64,000 bases of DNA from Catenovulum sp. 2E275 (GTDB taxonomy: Bacteria > Pseudomonadota > Gammaproteobacteria > Enterobacterales > Alteromonadaceae): the NCBI RefSeq assembly GCF_025515275.1, contig NZ_JAOPFU010000020.1:1-64000 (forward strand), written 5' to 3'. The position numbers and the translations under genes were made by a program. The notes under the pieces were generated by a model. The model saw only the letters and a program-made list of their open reading frames with translations, was not told the origin of the DNA and did no database searches. How positions within the stretch are numbered: position 1 is the stretch's first letter; the number at the start of each line of letters is the position of its first letter. Below, piece after piece: positions 25,918-34,687 of this stretch.

Positions 25918-27675
25918 TTAATAGACATCCCTTTGATATCTATGTTCTTTAATAAGTTTATTCATATAATCATTAACTCCGGTTTCATCTAAACCGCTGT
26001 GTATTGCAATGACTTCACGTATGGCTTTATCTACATCAGACGCCATCCGAGATGCATCACCACAAATATAAATATATGCCCCGTTTTCAAGCCATTGGTA
26101 AAAATCTTCACCGCGTTCAAGGATCAGTGTTTGTACATATACTTTTTTATCTGTATCACGAGACCATGCCAAACTTAAATTGGTTAATAACCCCTGAGTT
26201 TGCCAGTTTTCTATTTGTTCTCGGTATAAATAATCTGTTGCTTGATGCTGATCACCAAAAAACAGCCAGTTATTTCCTTTAGCTTCACGCATTTCTCGCT
26301 CTTCTAAAAAGGCTCTAAAAGGCGCAATTCCAGTGCCCGGACCAATCATAATTAATGGTGCATCATCGTTTGCCGGAATGTGAAAATGAGCAGACGACTG
26401 AACATAAACCCCTAAATTTCCACCTTCAGCCAAACGCTTACCCAACCAAGTAGATGCGACACCTTTACGCGCTTTGTCTGCTAAATTGTAGTGAACTTCA
26501 CCAACTGTTAAATGCACTTCTCCCGGATGGGCTTTAGGGCTAGAGGCAATCGAGTATAGTCTTGGTTGAAGTGGACGCAAACCGTTAACAAACGTTTGAG
26601 CATCAATTTCTGGTTTAAGTTGAACCAGTACATCGTATACTTGCGCACCTTCTGGTGCTTGTGTTAAGCCCCAAGTTTCCAGTGCTTTTGCATTAACCGT
26701 ATGAATATCTAGTTTGGTTTGGAGTAGGGTTTTTAAAGCTGCACGGCCAGATTTTAATTCGACAATTTCTTTACCGCTAAAACCTGAAGCGCTGAGTAAC
26801 TCTTTAACTTCTTGCGGACAGTTTAGTGGCCAAACCCCTAAAGCATCACCAACTGCATAATGCATATCTTCACCGCCACCGGCTAATGATATTTCAATGT
26901 GGTTAACGCATTTTGCCGAGGCTTCGTCGCTTAATTGTTCAACCGCAATTAAATTAGCAATAAATGGGTGATTTTTTGTGTAAACCGGTTCATCTTCTTC
27001 GTCGTTACTGGCTGTACTGGTGGAGCCTGCTCCTGCTGCAGATGCAAAAACTTCGGTTTTAAATACATCCTGTTTCCACTGGGCGTAATCGTCTTCAAAT
27101 GCTGCATCACAACTCATTAAGCCGTAACAAGGCGTCGCACCTAATTCAACTAAACGTTGATGCAAATCAATTGCACATTTATTAAAGTGGGTATAACTTG
27201 AGTCGCCTAAACCACATACACTAAAATTAACGCTGGCAGGGATTGCTGCTGCATCACTTGCCATAATGGCATTGTAAAATGCTTTGGCATTATCAGGTGG
27301 CTCACCTTCACCAAAAGTAGAGCAAATAATTAATACGTGTTGCAAACTGGCTAAATCTGCTGGGGTAATGCTGTCTAGTTCAGCAATGCTGGCTTCAAAC
27401 CCTTGGGTTGCCGCAAATTTTTTCATATCTTTAGCCAGAACTTCACAGTTACCAGACTGAGAGCCGTAATAAATAGCTAAAGGTGTACCTGGTATTTCTT
27501 CTTTTGCTCCAGCGTTGGCCGCTGATGCGATTGTGCTAATGCCGGTTAATAAACCACTTAACCATTGACGCTGTTCTGCATCAAATGGTGAGTTTTCTGG
27601 TAACTCTACGATTGAACCACTTCCAGCATGCGTGCCGATGACGGATGAAAGTTGTGTGAGGAGTGAGTTTGACAT
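25918..27675 (-). CDS. CysJ-like diflavin reductase (electron donor for the siroheme reductase)
   Basis: A 585-residue flavoprotein built like sulfite reductase alpha subunit CysJ: a flavodoxin domain (YYGSQSGN, STFGEGEPPDNA, GLGDSSYTHF; residues about 65-210), then FAD/connecting (RLYSIASS) and NADPH domains (MIGPGTGIAPFRAF, YIYICGDASRMA), ending in YQRDVY as CysJ does. It moves electrons from NADPH via FAD and FMN to its partner. It lies 16 bases downstream of a NirA-type reductase, so it probably feeds nitrite rather than sulfite reduction. The first 55 residues are a Ser/Ala-rich leader without a membrane segment. Confidence 0.88.
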   Translation of the reverse strand: MSNSLLTQLSSVIGTHAGSGSIVELPENSPFDAEQRQWLSGLLTGISTIASAANAGAKEEIPGTPLAIYYGSQSGNCEVLAKDMKKFAATQGFEASIAELDSITPADLASLQHVLIICSTFGEGEPPDNAKAFYNAIMASDAAAIPASVNFSVCGLGDSSYTHFNKCAIDLHQRLVELGATPCYGLMSCDAAFEDDYAQWKQDVFKTEVFASAAGAGSTSTASNDEEDEPVYTKNHPFIANLIAVEQLSDEASAKCVNHIEISLAGGGEDMHYAVGDALGVWPLNCPQEVKELLSASGFSGKEIVELKSGRAALKTLLQTKLDIHTVNAKALETWGLTQAPEGAQVYDVLVQLKPEIDAQTFVNGLRPLQPRLYSIASSPKAHPGEVHLTVGEVHYNLADKARKGVASTWLGKRLAEGGNLGVYVQSSAHFHIPANDDAPLIMIGPGTGIAPFRAFLEEREMREAKGNNWLFFGDQHQATDYLYREQIENWQTQGLLTNLSLAWSRDTDKKVYVQTLILERGEDFYQWLENGAYIYICGDASRMASDVDKAIREVIAIHSGLDETGVNDYMNKLIKEHRYQRDVY

Positions 27676-27691
27676 AGTATTCCCCTGATAA

Positions 27692-29464
27692 TTAATCTGC
27701 TAAAAGAATGGTTTGAAGTTGTGTTTCGTCATGGCGGCGGCTAAAAGCTAAAAATGCTTCTCTTTCTTTGCGGGTGGCCAGATAATTTCCAACTATTTTT
27801 TCTGTTAAACTGCAAACATCTCGTGCGGCGATTGGACCACATAAAAAGCGAGCTAAACCGCGATCTGTATCTGTTCCACCACCGATAAAGATGTTATAAC
27901 CTTCGCTGCCGTCGGGCGCTGCTGTACCAATAAACCCTAGGTCACCGATATAATGTTGAGCACATGAGTTAGGGCAGCCGGTTAAATGGATATTAATGGG
28001 TTGATCTAATTCAAATCGAGCTTCTAAATGTTCGACAATTGCGGTGCCATCTTGTTTAGTGTAAGCGTTAGCGAGTTTGCATCCCCAGCGACCAGTACAA
28101 GCTACGGCACCAGCGGCAAAAGAGGTGGCTGAAACCCCTAAACCTAAAGCTTCAATTGCCTGACAAGCTGCAGCAACATTTTCATCCGCTACATGGGGAA
28201 TTAACAGGTTTTGCCAAACGGTTAAACGCACATCGTTTTGGCCATATTGTTGAGCTATTTTTGCTAAGCCGTGCATTTGCTCTGGGCTTAAATAACCTAA
28301 TTTAAGCGCAACCCCTATGTAATTTAAACCCGGTTGTGATTGTGGATGCACGCCAATATGACCTTGGCGGTTAACTGGTGGGCGAGGGGCATCAAATTTT
28401 TCAGCTAATGGAATCAGTTCAACACCGTTGCCAAAACTGTTTAATTTTTCCTGAATTCGCTTGCAAACCCAGTCAAATCCATGTTCGTCTAAAACATATT
28501 TGAATCGGGCTTTTTTGCGGTTTGTTCTGTCGCCATGTTCTAAAAACACTCTTAAAATTGCCATCGATATTTCAGGTGTTTGTTCTGGCTTGCAAATAAA
28601 TCCGGTATCACGGGCAAAATCTTTATGGCCAGTAATACCACCTAACATCAAGCGACAATAAATACCCGGCTCGACATTTTGATCGTTTTCTAAAACTTTA
28701 ACTGCAATAAAACCAACGTCATTAGTATCGGCAACGCAAGAGATAGAGCCAGAGTTATCAAACGAGAAATTAAATTTACGTGGCAACCCGTGCATATCGC
28801 GAGTATTTAAAATACGATGGCTTAAATCTAATCCATATTTGTGTAAATCAATTAACTCAACTGGGTCAAAACCTGCGGTAGGAGAAGCTGTAATGTTACG
28901 CGCGCTGTCTGCACCTGTTCCTTTACAGGAAAGCCCCATATCATATAAAGCGGCAAATAAATCGAGTACTCGGTTGGGGGCAATTTCGCGAATTTGAAAG
29001 TTACCGCGTGTAGTTACATGGGCATAACCACCGCCAATATCAGCCGCTACATCGGCTAATCTAGCTAATTGATCACCGCGTAATTTACAGGAAGGAATTC
29101 TTAAACGGCACATATAACCAGGGCTATTAGGCTCTACGTTAAAAATACCGTAATGGCGAAACATAAATTGGGTAATGCCTTCGGCAATTTTGTTGGCGTC
29201 ATTGTGTTTAACAATGTCATCCCAGATGTCTAAAACATGTGTTTCGTATTTAGCTCTTTCTTCTTTACTGAGGTCTTCAACCTGTGTTCCCCAAAACGTT
29301 TGTGGGGGTTCTTCTTGGTCCGCCTGCTGGCCTCCACCTACAGCAAGGTGGATATTAAGTTTTACCAACATCTCAGCCAGATATTTCTTCTGTTCAGCTG
29401 AAAAGCCTTTTTGTTCAGTTGTCGGAATAATCATGTGATCCGCAATTTTGGTCACTTTAGACAA
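27692..29464 (-). CDS. NirA-type siroheme nitrite (or sulfite) reductase
   Basis: A 590-residue siroheme/[4Fe-4S] reductase. The cluster cysteines are Cys456, Cys462 (CTGRWGC) and Cys497, Cys501 (CPNSC). The TTRGNFQIRE, GADSARNITASPTAG and TGCPNSCAQHYIGDLGFIG blocks match the assimilatory nitrite reductase (NirA) branch better than CysI, which has TNRQTFQ and a different cluster region. It would reduce nitrite to ammonium. The start is TTG at 29464, eight bases after AAGGAG; the longer frame to 29503 begins before that site. A sigma-54-type promoter lies ~75 bases upstream, supporting a nitrogen-assimilation role. It is often labelled sulfite reductase by transfer from its partner. Confidence 0.85.
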   Translation of the reverse strand: MSKVTKIADHMIIPTTEQKGFSAEQKKYLAEMLVKLNIHLAVGGGQQADQEEPPQTFWGTQVEDLSKEERAKYETHVLDIWDDIVKHNDANKIAEGITQFMFRHYGIFNVEPNSPGYMCRLRIPSCKLRGDQLARLADVAADIGGGYAHVTTRGNFQIREIAPNRVLDLFAALYDMGLSCKGTGADSARNITASPTAGFDPVELIDLHKYGLDLSHRILNTRDMHGLPRKFNFSFDNSGSISCVADTNDVGFIAVKVLENDQNVEPGIYCRLMLGGITGHKDFARDTGFICKPEQTPEISMAILRVFLEHGDRTNRKKARFKYVLDEHGFDWVCKRIQEKLNSFGNGVELIPLAEKFDAPRPPVNRQGHIGVHPQSQPGLNYIGVALKLGYLSPEQMHGLAKIAQQYGQNDVRLTVWQNLLIPHVADENVAAACQAIEALGLGVSATSFAAGAVACTGRWGCKLANAYTKQDGTAIVEHLEARFELDQPINIHLTGCPNSCAQHYIGDLGFIGTAAPDGSEGYNIFIGGGTDTDRGLARFLCGPIAARDVCSLTEKIVGNYLATRKEREAFLAFSRRHDETQLQTILLAD

Positions 29465-29535
29465 GAAAATATCTCCTTTGATACTTACTAATCGATGTAT
29501 CAATCAAATAGTTGATTGATACCTAGTGTCAGAAT

Positions 29536-29551
29536 TGCAATCAATGTGCCA
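29536..29551 (-). promoter_or_regulatory. Sigma-54 (-24/-12) promoter for the nirA-like operon
   Basis: Read on the minus strand the site is TTGGCAC-A-TTGA-TTGCA, matching the YTGGCACG-N4-TTGCW consensus at all but one base, including the GG and GC at correct spacing. Transcription would start near 29525, giving a leader of about 60 bases before the TTG start. Confidence 0.75.
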
Positions 29552-30021
29552 AATACTTCAGTTTGCTTTGTCTTTGCAGGCTAATAAATCAATTTTAATA
29601 TCAATAAAATAGCTTAAATTTTAATTCAATTTGGTCGGAATGAGTTTTAACTGTGTATTTGTTATAATATAAATTATTGTTATTTATATATATTTTTTGT
29701 TTTTGGTGTGTGGGGATTAGTCTTGTATATTTAGGATAGTCCCCGTTTAAATTTTCTCTAAATTTTGTAAAACATAGAATTTTTTGTCATTAAAGGTCAA
29801 TAATTAATCAAGTTTGAAACTAATTAAATCGTACTTATGCACTAGCAGTTAACCAATAGTGCACTAAATTGGTTAACTTCATAAATATCTTTTCATAAAA
29901 TCTATATTTTTTGGAACCATATCAACTCAAACCTATATTAGGAAAATCCAATTAATTTCGATTGAAGAGTTGAAATTAATCGTTTTAATCCCCATGATAT
30001 TTGTGAAGTAAAATTAGTGTT
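29552..30021. other. Long divergent control region (nirA-like / sirB1-like)
   Basis: About 470 AT-rich bases without an ORF. The main structure is the 30-base dyad at 29848-29877: GTTAACCAAT and ATTGGTTAAC around AGTGCACT. A further GCACTA lies upstream at about 29839. A TATAAT sequence near 29663 could serve a plus-strand transcript. Length and dyads fit an enhancer region for a sigma-54 promoter. Confidence 0.5.
29848..29877. promoter_or_regulatory. 30-base dyad, probable operator or enhancer
   Basis: A perfect 10-bp inverted repeat around the self-complementary core AGTGCACT. It lies ~300 bases upstream of the sigma-54 promoter and ~150 bases ahead of the sirB1-like start. The GCAC/GTGC parts recall NtrC half-sites but their spacing does not fit the NtrC consensus. 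Confidence 0.45.
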
Positions 30022-30813
30022 TTGAGGTTCCAATTGCATTCTCCTGTTTATTCCCAGTTAGATTTATTACGCAGCGTATTACCCCCACAAGAAGTTGAAC
30101 AGGCAGAAATTAAATTCCACCAGATATCCGTTGATTTACAAGCCGAAATTGCAGGATTAAATCATCCGGTAGACAAAGTGCAGGCTATTCTGGACTTTTT
30201 TTATTTTGAACAAATATTTTGTTTGTCGGTTAATCAGCCACATGATGTTGGTTATAACTTAGCAACAGGGTTGTTATACCACTGTGCAGCCACGCCGGTT
30301 TTAGCGGTTATTTTGGTTGATTTATTGCGTCAGGCTGATTTAGAGGCTGAACCTATTATGGCAAAACAAGGTGCAATTGTTCGTATTCGATTAGCCGATA
30401 ACCAGTTTGTTTTTATTAAAGCCGACGACGGTGCAAGTTTTGACTGGCACGAAGTTGAGCTGCATTTAGGCCTAACGGAAAAAGATCAGGAAAAAATCAA
30501 AGGCCCTTCAGATTTAACCATTGCCGATGATAAAGAAATAGATGCTTTATTACTTAATTTATTTAAAGCTGAATTGATTGAACTTGGAATGTTTGACCAT
30601 GCCTTTCAGGTTTCACAAACGCTACTGGAACTTGATCCGGATAATCCGTACGAAAGACGCGACCGTGGCTTTTTATTGCAGCAAATGGATTGTGATAAAT
30701 TAGCCGTTGCGGATTATCAATTTTTTATTGAGCAATGTCCGAAAGATCCAATGGCGCAGATTTTAAAAAATCAGCTATCCAGCATGGAAAATCACCGCCG
30801 AGATATACATTAA
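30022..30813 (+). CDS. SirB1 family protein (transglutaminase-like plus TPR)
   Basis: A 263-residue soluble protein of the SirB1/YchA family: an inactive-looking transglutaminase-like core (VGYNLATGLLYHCAATPVLAVILVDLL) followed by C-terminal TPR helices (LELDPDNPYERRDRGFLLQQ). In enterics the gene sits by prmC and sirB2; here it is alone. Function is unknown, although the family has been linked to regulatory or virulence effects. The start is TTG at 30022; a second TTG at 30034 follows a GAGG and is an alternative. The longer leader before the gene holds the dyad described at 29848. Confidence 0.82.
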   Translation: MRFQLHSPVYSQLDLLRSVLPPQEVEQAEIKFHQISVDLQAEIAGLNHPVDKVQAILDFFYFEQIFCLSVNQPHDVGYNLATGLLYHCAATPVLAVILVDLLRQADLEAEPIMAKQGAIVRIRLADNQFVFIKADDGASFDWHEVELHLGLTEKDQEKIKGPSDLTIADDKEIDALLLNLFKAELIELGMFDHAFQVSQTLLELDPDNPYERRDRGFLLQQMDCDKLAVADYQFFIEQCPKDPMAQILKNQLSSMENHRRDIH

Positions 30814-30863
30814 TATCAATTTTGCCTTTTCTATTCGCTGTTAGATAAGGCATTCATTTTCTT

Positions 30864-30893
30864 GTGTAGGTCGTGCTTTAGCACGAAAAACCT
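30864..30893. repeat. REP-like hairpin
   Basis: TGTAGGT followed by CGTGC-TTTA-GCACG and a distal ACCT that pairs with AGGT. The TGTAGGTCG...TTTAGC pattern is typical of REP-like units in gammaproteobacteria. It lies between convergent sirB1-like and eboF genes. Confidence 0.5.
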
Positions 30894-30942
30894 CAAAGTT
30901 TATCTTTTTTGTCGTTATTGCTTTTGTACCGTTGGATTGACC

Positions 30943-30970
30943 ACCCCAACATGATTTATGCCGGGGTTGT
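30943..30970. repeat. Imperfect hairpin between sirB1-like gene and eboF
   Basis: CCCC-AA-CAT-GATTT-ATG-CC-GGGG forms an interrupted stem. Neither strand gives a T-run, so it is more repeat-like than a classical terminator, but it is the only structure after eboF. Confidence 0.4.
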
Positions 30971-30988
30971 TGGATAGATTGCTTTTGT

Positions 30989-32365
30989 TTAGCGATTAAA
31001 ATATTGATAAATTAATTCGTAAACATCTGTCATTTGGTAGTTTTTATCGGCTGTATCCAACTCGGCTGGCAAAATTAAAATTGGACCTTGCTGTGGGTTA
31101 TCGACACATCTGCCGTGACTGCCTTTGACTAAAGTTGGGTCGAGCGGAATCATATCCATTAGCATTCTGAAACCCAGTTTTTTCTTGATTAATTTGCCAA
31201 TCACTTTGAGTGTTGGCAATCTAATATTGGGATCAAGATACATTTCAACCGGATCATAGCCAGGCTTGCGATGAATATCGACAGTGCGCGCAAAATCCGG
31301 TGCTTTGTTATCATCCAGCCAATAATAATAGCTAAACCATGCATTTTCAGTTGAGATAGCGACTAAATCACCACTGCGTTCGTGGTTAATATTTAACGAG
31401 GCTTGCTCAGTTTTATCCAATACTTTTTCGATATTTGGGGTATTGAGCAATAGCTGTTTGATTTCGTTTTGTCGCGCCGGATTATTAATATAGATATGTG
31501 CAATTTGATGATCCGCGACCGCAAATGCATCGGATGCGCCGCAGTCTAAATTTTCAAATCCTTTGGTTTCACGCACGTTAATAAAATTATGCTGGCGTAA
31601 AATTTGGTTAATCGGAATAACTTGATCAACCTGAGTAATACCGTATTCGGAGACAACTAAAAACTGGGCTGAATAGGTCGATAATTCGTCGATAATCTGG
31701 CCGACAACGGCATCAATGGCTGCAATATCTTTGCCGATATCTGGATGATTTGGCCCAAGTTTTTGCAGGTTATAATCTAAATGCGGTAAATAAACTAATT
31801 GTAGATCGGGCTGGTTTTGCTTAAATTCTTCAATAGCTGCTTTCGCTATCCATTGGCTTGCACCAATACCGGCTTTTGGTCCCCAAAAATTAAAAAACGG
31901 GAAGATACCAATTTTATCTTCAATCGCCTGATGCAGACCGTTAGGCGATGAATATAAATCAAAAATTTTACCACCGTCTGCTAAATAATGCGGGCGAGGG
32001 GTGATGCTATTGTCTACATTGGCGTACATATTGTACCACCAGAACAATTTAGAGACTTTAAATGCAGGATTATCCTGTTTGAGTTTGTCCCAAATTTTAT
32101 CACTTTGTACCAGTTGATTTGCTTGTTTCCAAAAGCCAACTTCGGCTAAGTCTTTAAAATACCAGCCATTACTCACAATACCATGCTGATCAGCCGTTTT
32201 GCCTGTTACCATTGCGCTTTGTGCTGTGGTGGTCACTGCTGGAAATACGTCTTTTAACGGGTGTGCATGATAGCCTTTGTTAAGGAGCTTATTTAAATTT
32301 GGCGTGTGCTCACCCAGCATATATGGGCTGAGTCCAACGACATTGATAACGATAAGTGATGACAT
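30989..32365 (-). CDS. eboF: EboF: alkaline phosphatase-superfamily pyrophosphatase/phosphodiesterase
   Basis: A 458-residue protein of the type I phosphodiesterase/nucleotide pyrophosphatase group. The nucleophile threonine lies in AVTTTAQSAMVTG (about residue 45), and metal-ligand candidates are in LPHLDYNLQ, VVSEYGIT and KGSHGR. There is no signal peptide or membrane segment, so it is cytoplasmic, unlike many relatives. The first metal-binding block reads VINVVGLSP rather than an Asp-containing GLDG form, which may be normal for this subgroup. It is the last gene of the ebo operon, 47 bases after eboE. The substrate is unknown; a phosphorylated or nucleotide-activated intermediate is an inference. 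Confidence 0.85.
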   Translation of the reverse strand: MSSLIVINVVGLSPYMLGEHTPNLNKLLNKGYHAHPLKDVFPAVTTTAQSAMVTGKTADQHGIVSNGWYFKDLAEVGFWKQANQLVQSDKIWDKLKQDNPAFKVSKLFWWYNMYANVDNSITPRPHYLADGGKIFDLYSSPNGLHQAIEDKIGIFPFFNFWGPKAGIGASQWIAKAAIEEFKQNQPDLQLVYLPHLDYNLQKLGPNHPDIGKDIAAIDAVVGQIIDELSTYSAQFLVVSEYGITQVDQVIPINQILRQHNFINVRETKGFENLDCGASDAFAVADHQIAHIYINNPARQNEIKQLLLNTPNIEKVLDKTEQASLNINHERSGDLVAISTENAWFSYYYWLDDNKAPDFARTVDIHRKPGYDPVEMYLDPNIRLPTLKVIGKLIKKKLGFRMLMDMIPLDPTLVKGSHGRCVDNPQQGPILILPAELDTADKNYQMTDVYELIYQYFNR

Positions 32366-32412
32366 GATTTATCTCTTTAAATTTTTCTTTAAATAGTTGT
32401 CTGATAGTGAAC

Positions 32413-33690
32413 TCAGCTTAATAATTGCCGTTTTTTCAGCTCTGTTTCTAACCAGTTAAATTCATCTGCCAGTCCGCTGATTAAGTCAAATTGTGTTTGG
32501 TTTTTATCCTGACTGGTTAAATATTCAAGCCAGCTGTAAGTCTCAATTTCTAAATAAGGTTTACCTTGGGTTTGCGTTTTTAAATAATCGAGACAAGCTA
32601 AAATAGCCGGTTGTGTCGTATTTATTTGTTTGCCATTGCTAAGTGTTAACGCAGTTAAATGAATCGGCACATGATAATGCACATTGCAAATAATTGGCTC
32701 GGCTTGATTGAGGCTGGCGGATAAGCTTTGATAAGCAGATAATAATTGCGTTTCAGTTAAATCATCTAACGCTATGTATTGCTCGCCTGCTTTTAATTTG
32801 CATTGATGCAGAAATTTTTCATCTTTAAGTAAGGCGGTTAACTCTGCTACATCTTGCTCTGATGTTAACTCGGTTGAAATGGCATTAGAGATTTGGATTT
32901 TGCAAATTTGAATCCCCGCAGCTTGAATATTAGCTAGTGACTGTTGAATATTTTCATGCATAACTGCCTGATGGCAAGTATCAAAGCAGCAGCCAATATA
33001 ATTTAAAATATCTGCTTTATTAAGCCCTTGTAGCATCGCTGCGGGTAATAAATCTTCGGTAAAAAATGTAATTAACTGCTGAGTATTTTCCAGTACGCAG
33101 TCTGGCTCCATTTCTAAACCTAACTGAATGCGAACTTGTGTGTTAGCTTCAAGATTTTTTAAAAATATCGCTAATTCAATTAACTGATGGATTGCTTGGT
33201 TGTGTTGCTGTACTGTCCAGTTTTTGGCATAAGCTAAGGGTAGTGTCGAAATAGCGCCGGTTTTAATTTCGGTTAATTGATTATTTAAAATGACATTAGC
33301 ATTTTTGCTAAGTTGGCTGGCTAAAATGTCAGCTAATTGTTTGGTGTAAGTTAAACGCTCTGGTTCAGCCCAAGTGGGTAGATAGACTTTTTGTTTAACC
33401 ACCTTTTGATGAAAATTTCCAAACGGAAAACCATTTAAGCTAGTTAAATTGACACTTTGCTGATTAAGTAGCTGGTTAAAGTCGGCTAATAAATCGTTAT
33501 TGTCAGTCAGGCTTTGGGCCACCGGACTTGCAAGCCATAAACCTGAGGCCATATTAGTAAGCTGGCGTTTTTGCATCACAGGATTAAACCAATTTTTTAT
33601 ATTGGCATTAACTTGAGCCAGTTCGCTACCCGGATGAAGATTACTACAATAGGCAAGTTGGTGTTTTTGCCACTGAAATATTGGCTGCAT
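32413..33690 (-). CDS. eboE: EboE: TIM-barrel metabolite traffic protein
   Basis: A 425-residue soluble protein of the EboE family, a TIM-barrel related to sugar-phosphate isomerases/epimerases. The GFPFGNFHQKVVKQKVYLP block near residue 92 and LGLEMEPDCVLENT, CCFDTCHQAV and ICNVHYHVPIH blocks are typical, with the expected metal-ligand Glu, Asp and His. Its reaction is unknown; in cyanobacteria the ebo genes are needed for moving a scytonemin precursor to the periplasm. It lies 92 bases after eboB, with a strong hairpin in that gap, and 47 bases before eboF. Confidence 0.85.
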   Translation of the reverse strand: MQPIFQWQKHQLAYCSNLHPGSELAQVNANIKNWFNPVMQKRQLTNMASGLWLASPVAQSLTDNNDLLADFNQLLNQQSVNLTSLNGFPFGNFHQKVVKQKVYLPTWAEPERLTYTKQLADILASQLSKNANVILNNQLTEIKTGAISTLPLAYAKNWTVQQHNQAIHQLIELAIFLKNLEANTQVRIQLGLEMEPDCVLENTQQLITFFTEDLLPAAMLQGLNKADILNYIGCCFDTCHQAVMHENIQQSLANIQAAGIQICKIQISNAISTELTSEQDVAELTALLKDEKFLHQCKLKAGEQYIALDDLTETQLLSAYQSLSASLNQAEPIICNVHYHVPIHLTALTLSNGKQINTTQPAILACLDYLKTQTQGKPYLEIETYSWLEYLTSQDKNQTQFDLISGLADEFNWLETELKKRQLLS

Positions 33691-33733
33691 AAGCGTAACT
33701 TATTTATCAGAATTGCTGATGTTGTTGGGTTAA

Positions 33734-33760
33734 ATGCAGCTTAATAAAGTTAAGCTGCAT
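33734..33760. repeat. Intercistronic hairpin between eboB and eboE
   Basis: ATGCAGCTTAA (33734-33744) and TTAAGCTGCAT (33750-33760) form a perfect 11-bp stem with a five-base loop. In the direction of the operon it is followed by TTTAACCC, so it is a weak terminator at most and may instead mark RNA processing or attenuation. Confidence 0.6.
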
Positions 33761-33782
33761 ATTATTTTTAGCTATGTTTAGG

Positions 33783-34667
33783 TTAGTCAGATTCAATGAT
33801 TGGATCTTGACCTCGGGTAACCCGGTTGTCGTTAAAGGTTTTGGTTTGGTCAATTAATGGTTTTTTAACCATATCAATTGAAATCCGGCCACTTTGTGCA
33901 AAAAAGTTAATTGGATTATTAAAGGTGACCACCTCTACATCCTGTTGGCTAAAACCCGATTCCAGCATGTGCTGCGCCGTTTTAGGCACTTTTAATGGAT
34001 CACTAATCCCCCAATCAGCCGCGCTGTTAATGATCATTTTTTCGGTGCCATATTGCTTTAACAGGTTAACCATTCTTGGTTCAGACATTTTAGTATTTGG
34101 ATAAATACTATGCCCGCGCCAGCAACCTGTTTCTAATACCAGTGGTAAAGTTTGTTCATTTAAATGATCAACCAATACCATTTCTTCGTTTATTCCGCTT
34201 TCTTTGATTGCAGCAATAGTGCGTTTAGTGCCGTTGACTTTATCGCGGTGTGGTGTGTGAATTAAAACCGGTAAATTTAAATTCTTAGCCAGTTCTAATT
34301 GCTCCATTAAAAATCTGTCTTCTTCCGGCGTCATATCGTCGTAGCCTATTTCACCCACACCAACTACATTTTCTTTTTGGCAGTAACGAGGCAATATTTT
34401 CATAACGGCTTCGGCCAGCTCAACATCGTTAGACTCTTTAGGATTCAGCCCCATAGTGCAAAAATGCATAATGCCAAATTGTGAAGCTCTAAAATGCTCC
34501 CAACCAATTAAGGTATCAAAATAATCAATAAATGAGCCAACCTGAGTACGCGGTTGACCAAGCCAGAAAGCCGGTTCAATCACACCAACAATACCGGCCG
34601 CAGCCATATTTTGGTAATCGTCTGTGGTGCGTGAAAGCATGTGAATGTGTGGGTCAAAATAATTCAT
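33783..34667 (-). CDS. eboB: EboB: TatD-like metal-dependent hydrolase
   Basis: A 294-residue amidohydrolase-fold protein of the TatD family. Metal ligands are seen in order: DPHIHM (HxH, residues 5-7), VGEIGYDD (Glu), LIHTPHRD (His), LVDHLNE (His) and NSAADWG (Asp). All are present, so a binuclear metal site is expected. In ebo clusters this protein is separate from DNase-type TatD and its substrate is unknown. It lies 20 bases after eboA. Confidence 0.87.
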   Translation of the reverse strand: MNYFDPHIHMLSRTTDDYQNMAAAGIVGVIEPAFWLGQPRTQVGSFIDYFDTLIGWEHFRASQFGIMHFCTMGLNPKESNDVELAEAVMKILPRYCQKENVVGVGEIGYDDMTPEEDRFLMEQLELAKNLNLPVLIHTPHRDKVNGTKRTIAAIKESGINEEMVLVDHLNEQTLPLVLETGCWRGHSIYPNTKMSEPRMVNLLKQYGTEKMIINSAADWGISDPLKVPKTAQHMLESGFSQQDVEVVTFNNPINFFAQSGRISIDMVKKPLIDQTKTFNDNRVTRGQDPIIESD

Positions 34668-34687
34668 ATTGGATCCTTAATGAATTT

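Noticed and set aside
27692-29464. Annotation as CysI sulfite reductase
   Set aside because: The substrate-binding and cluster motifs match NirA better, and the promoter is sigma-54 type; left open only as an alternative.
29838-29877. NtrC enhancer site
   Set aside because: GCAC and GTGC half-sites are present, but their separations do not fit the TGCAC-N7-GTGCA spacing.
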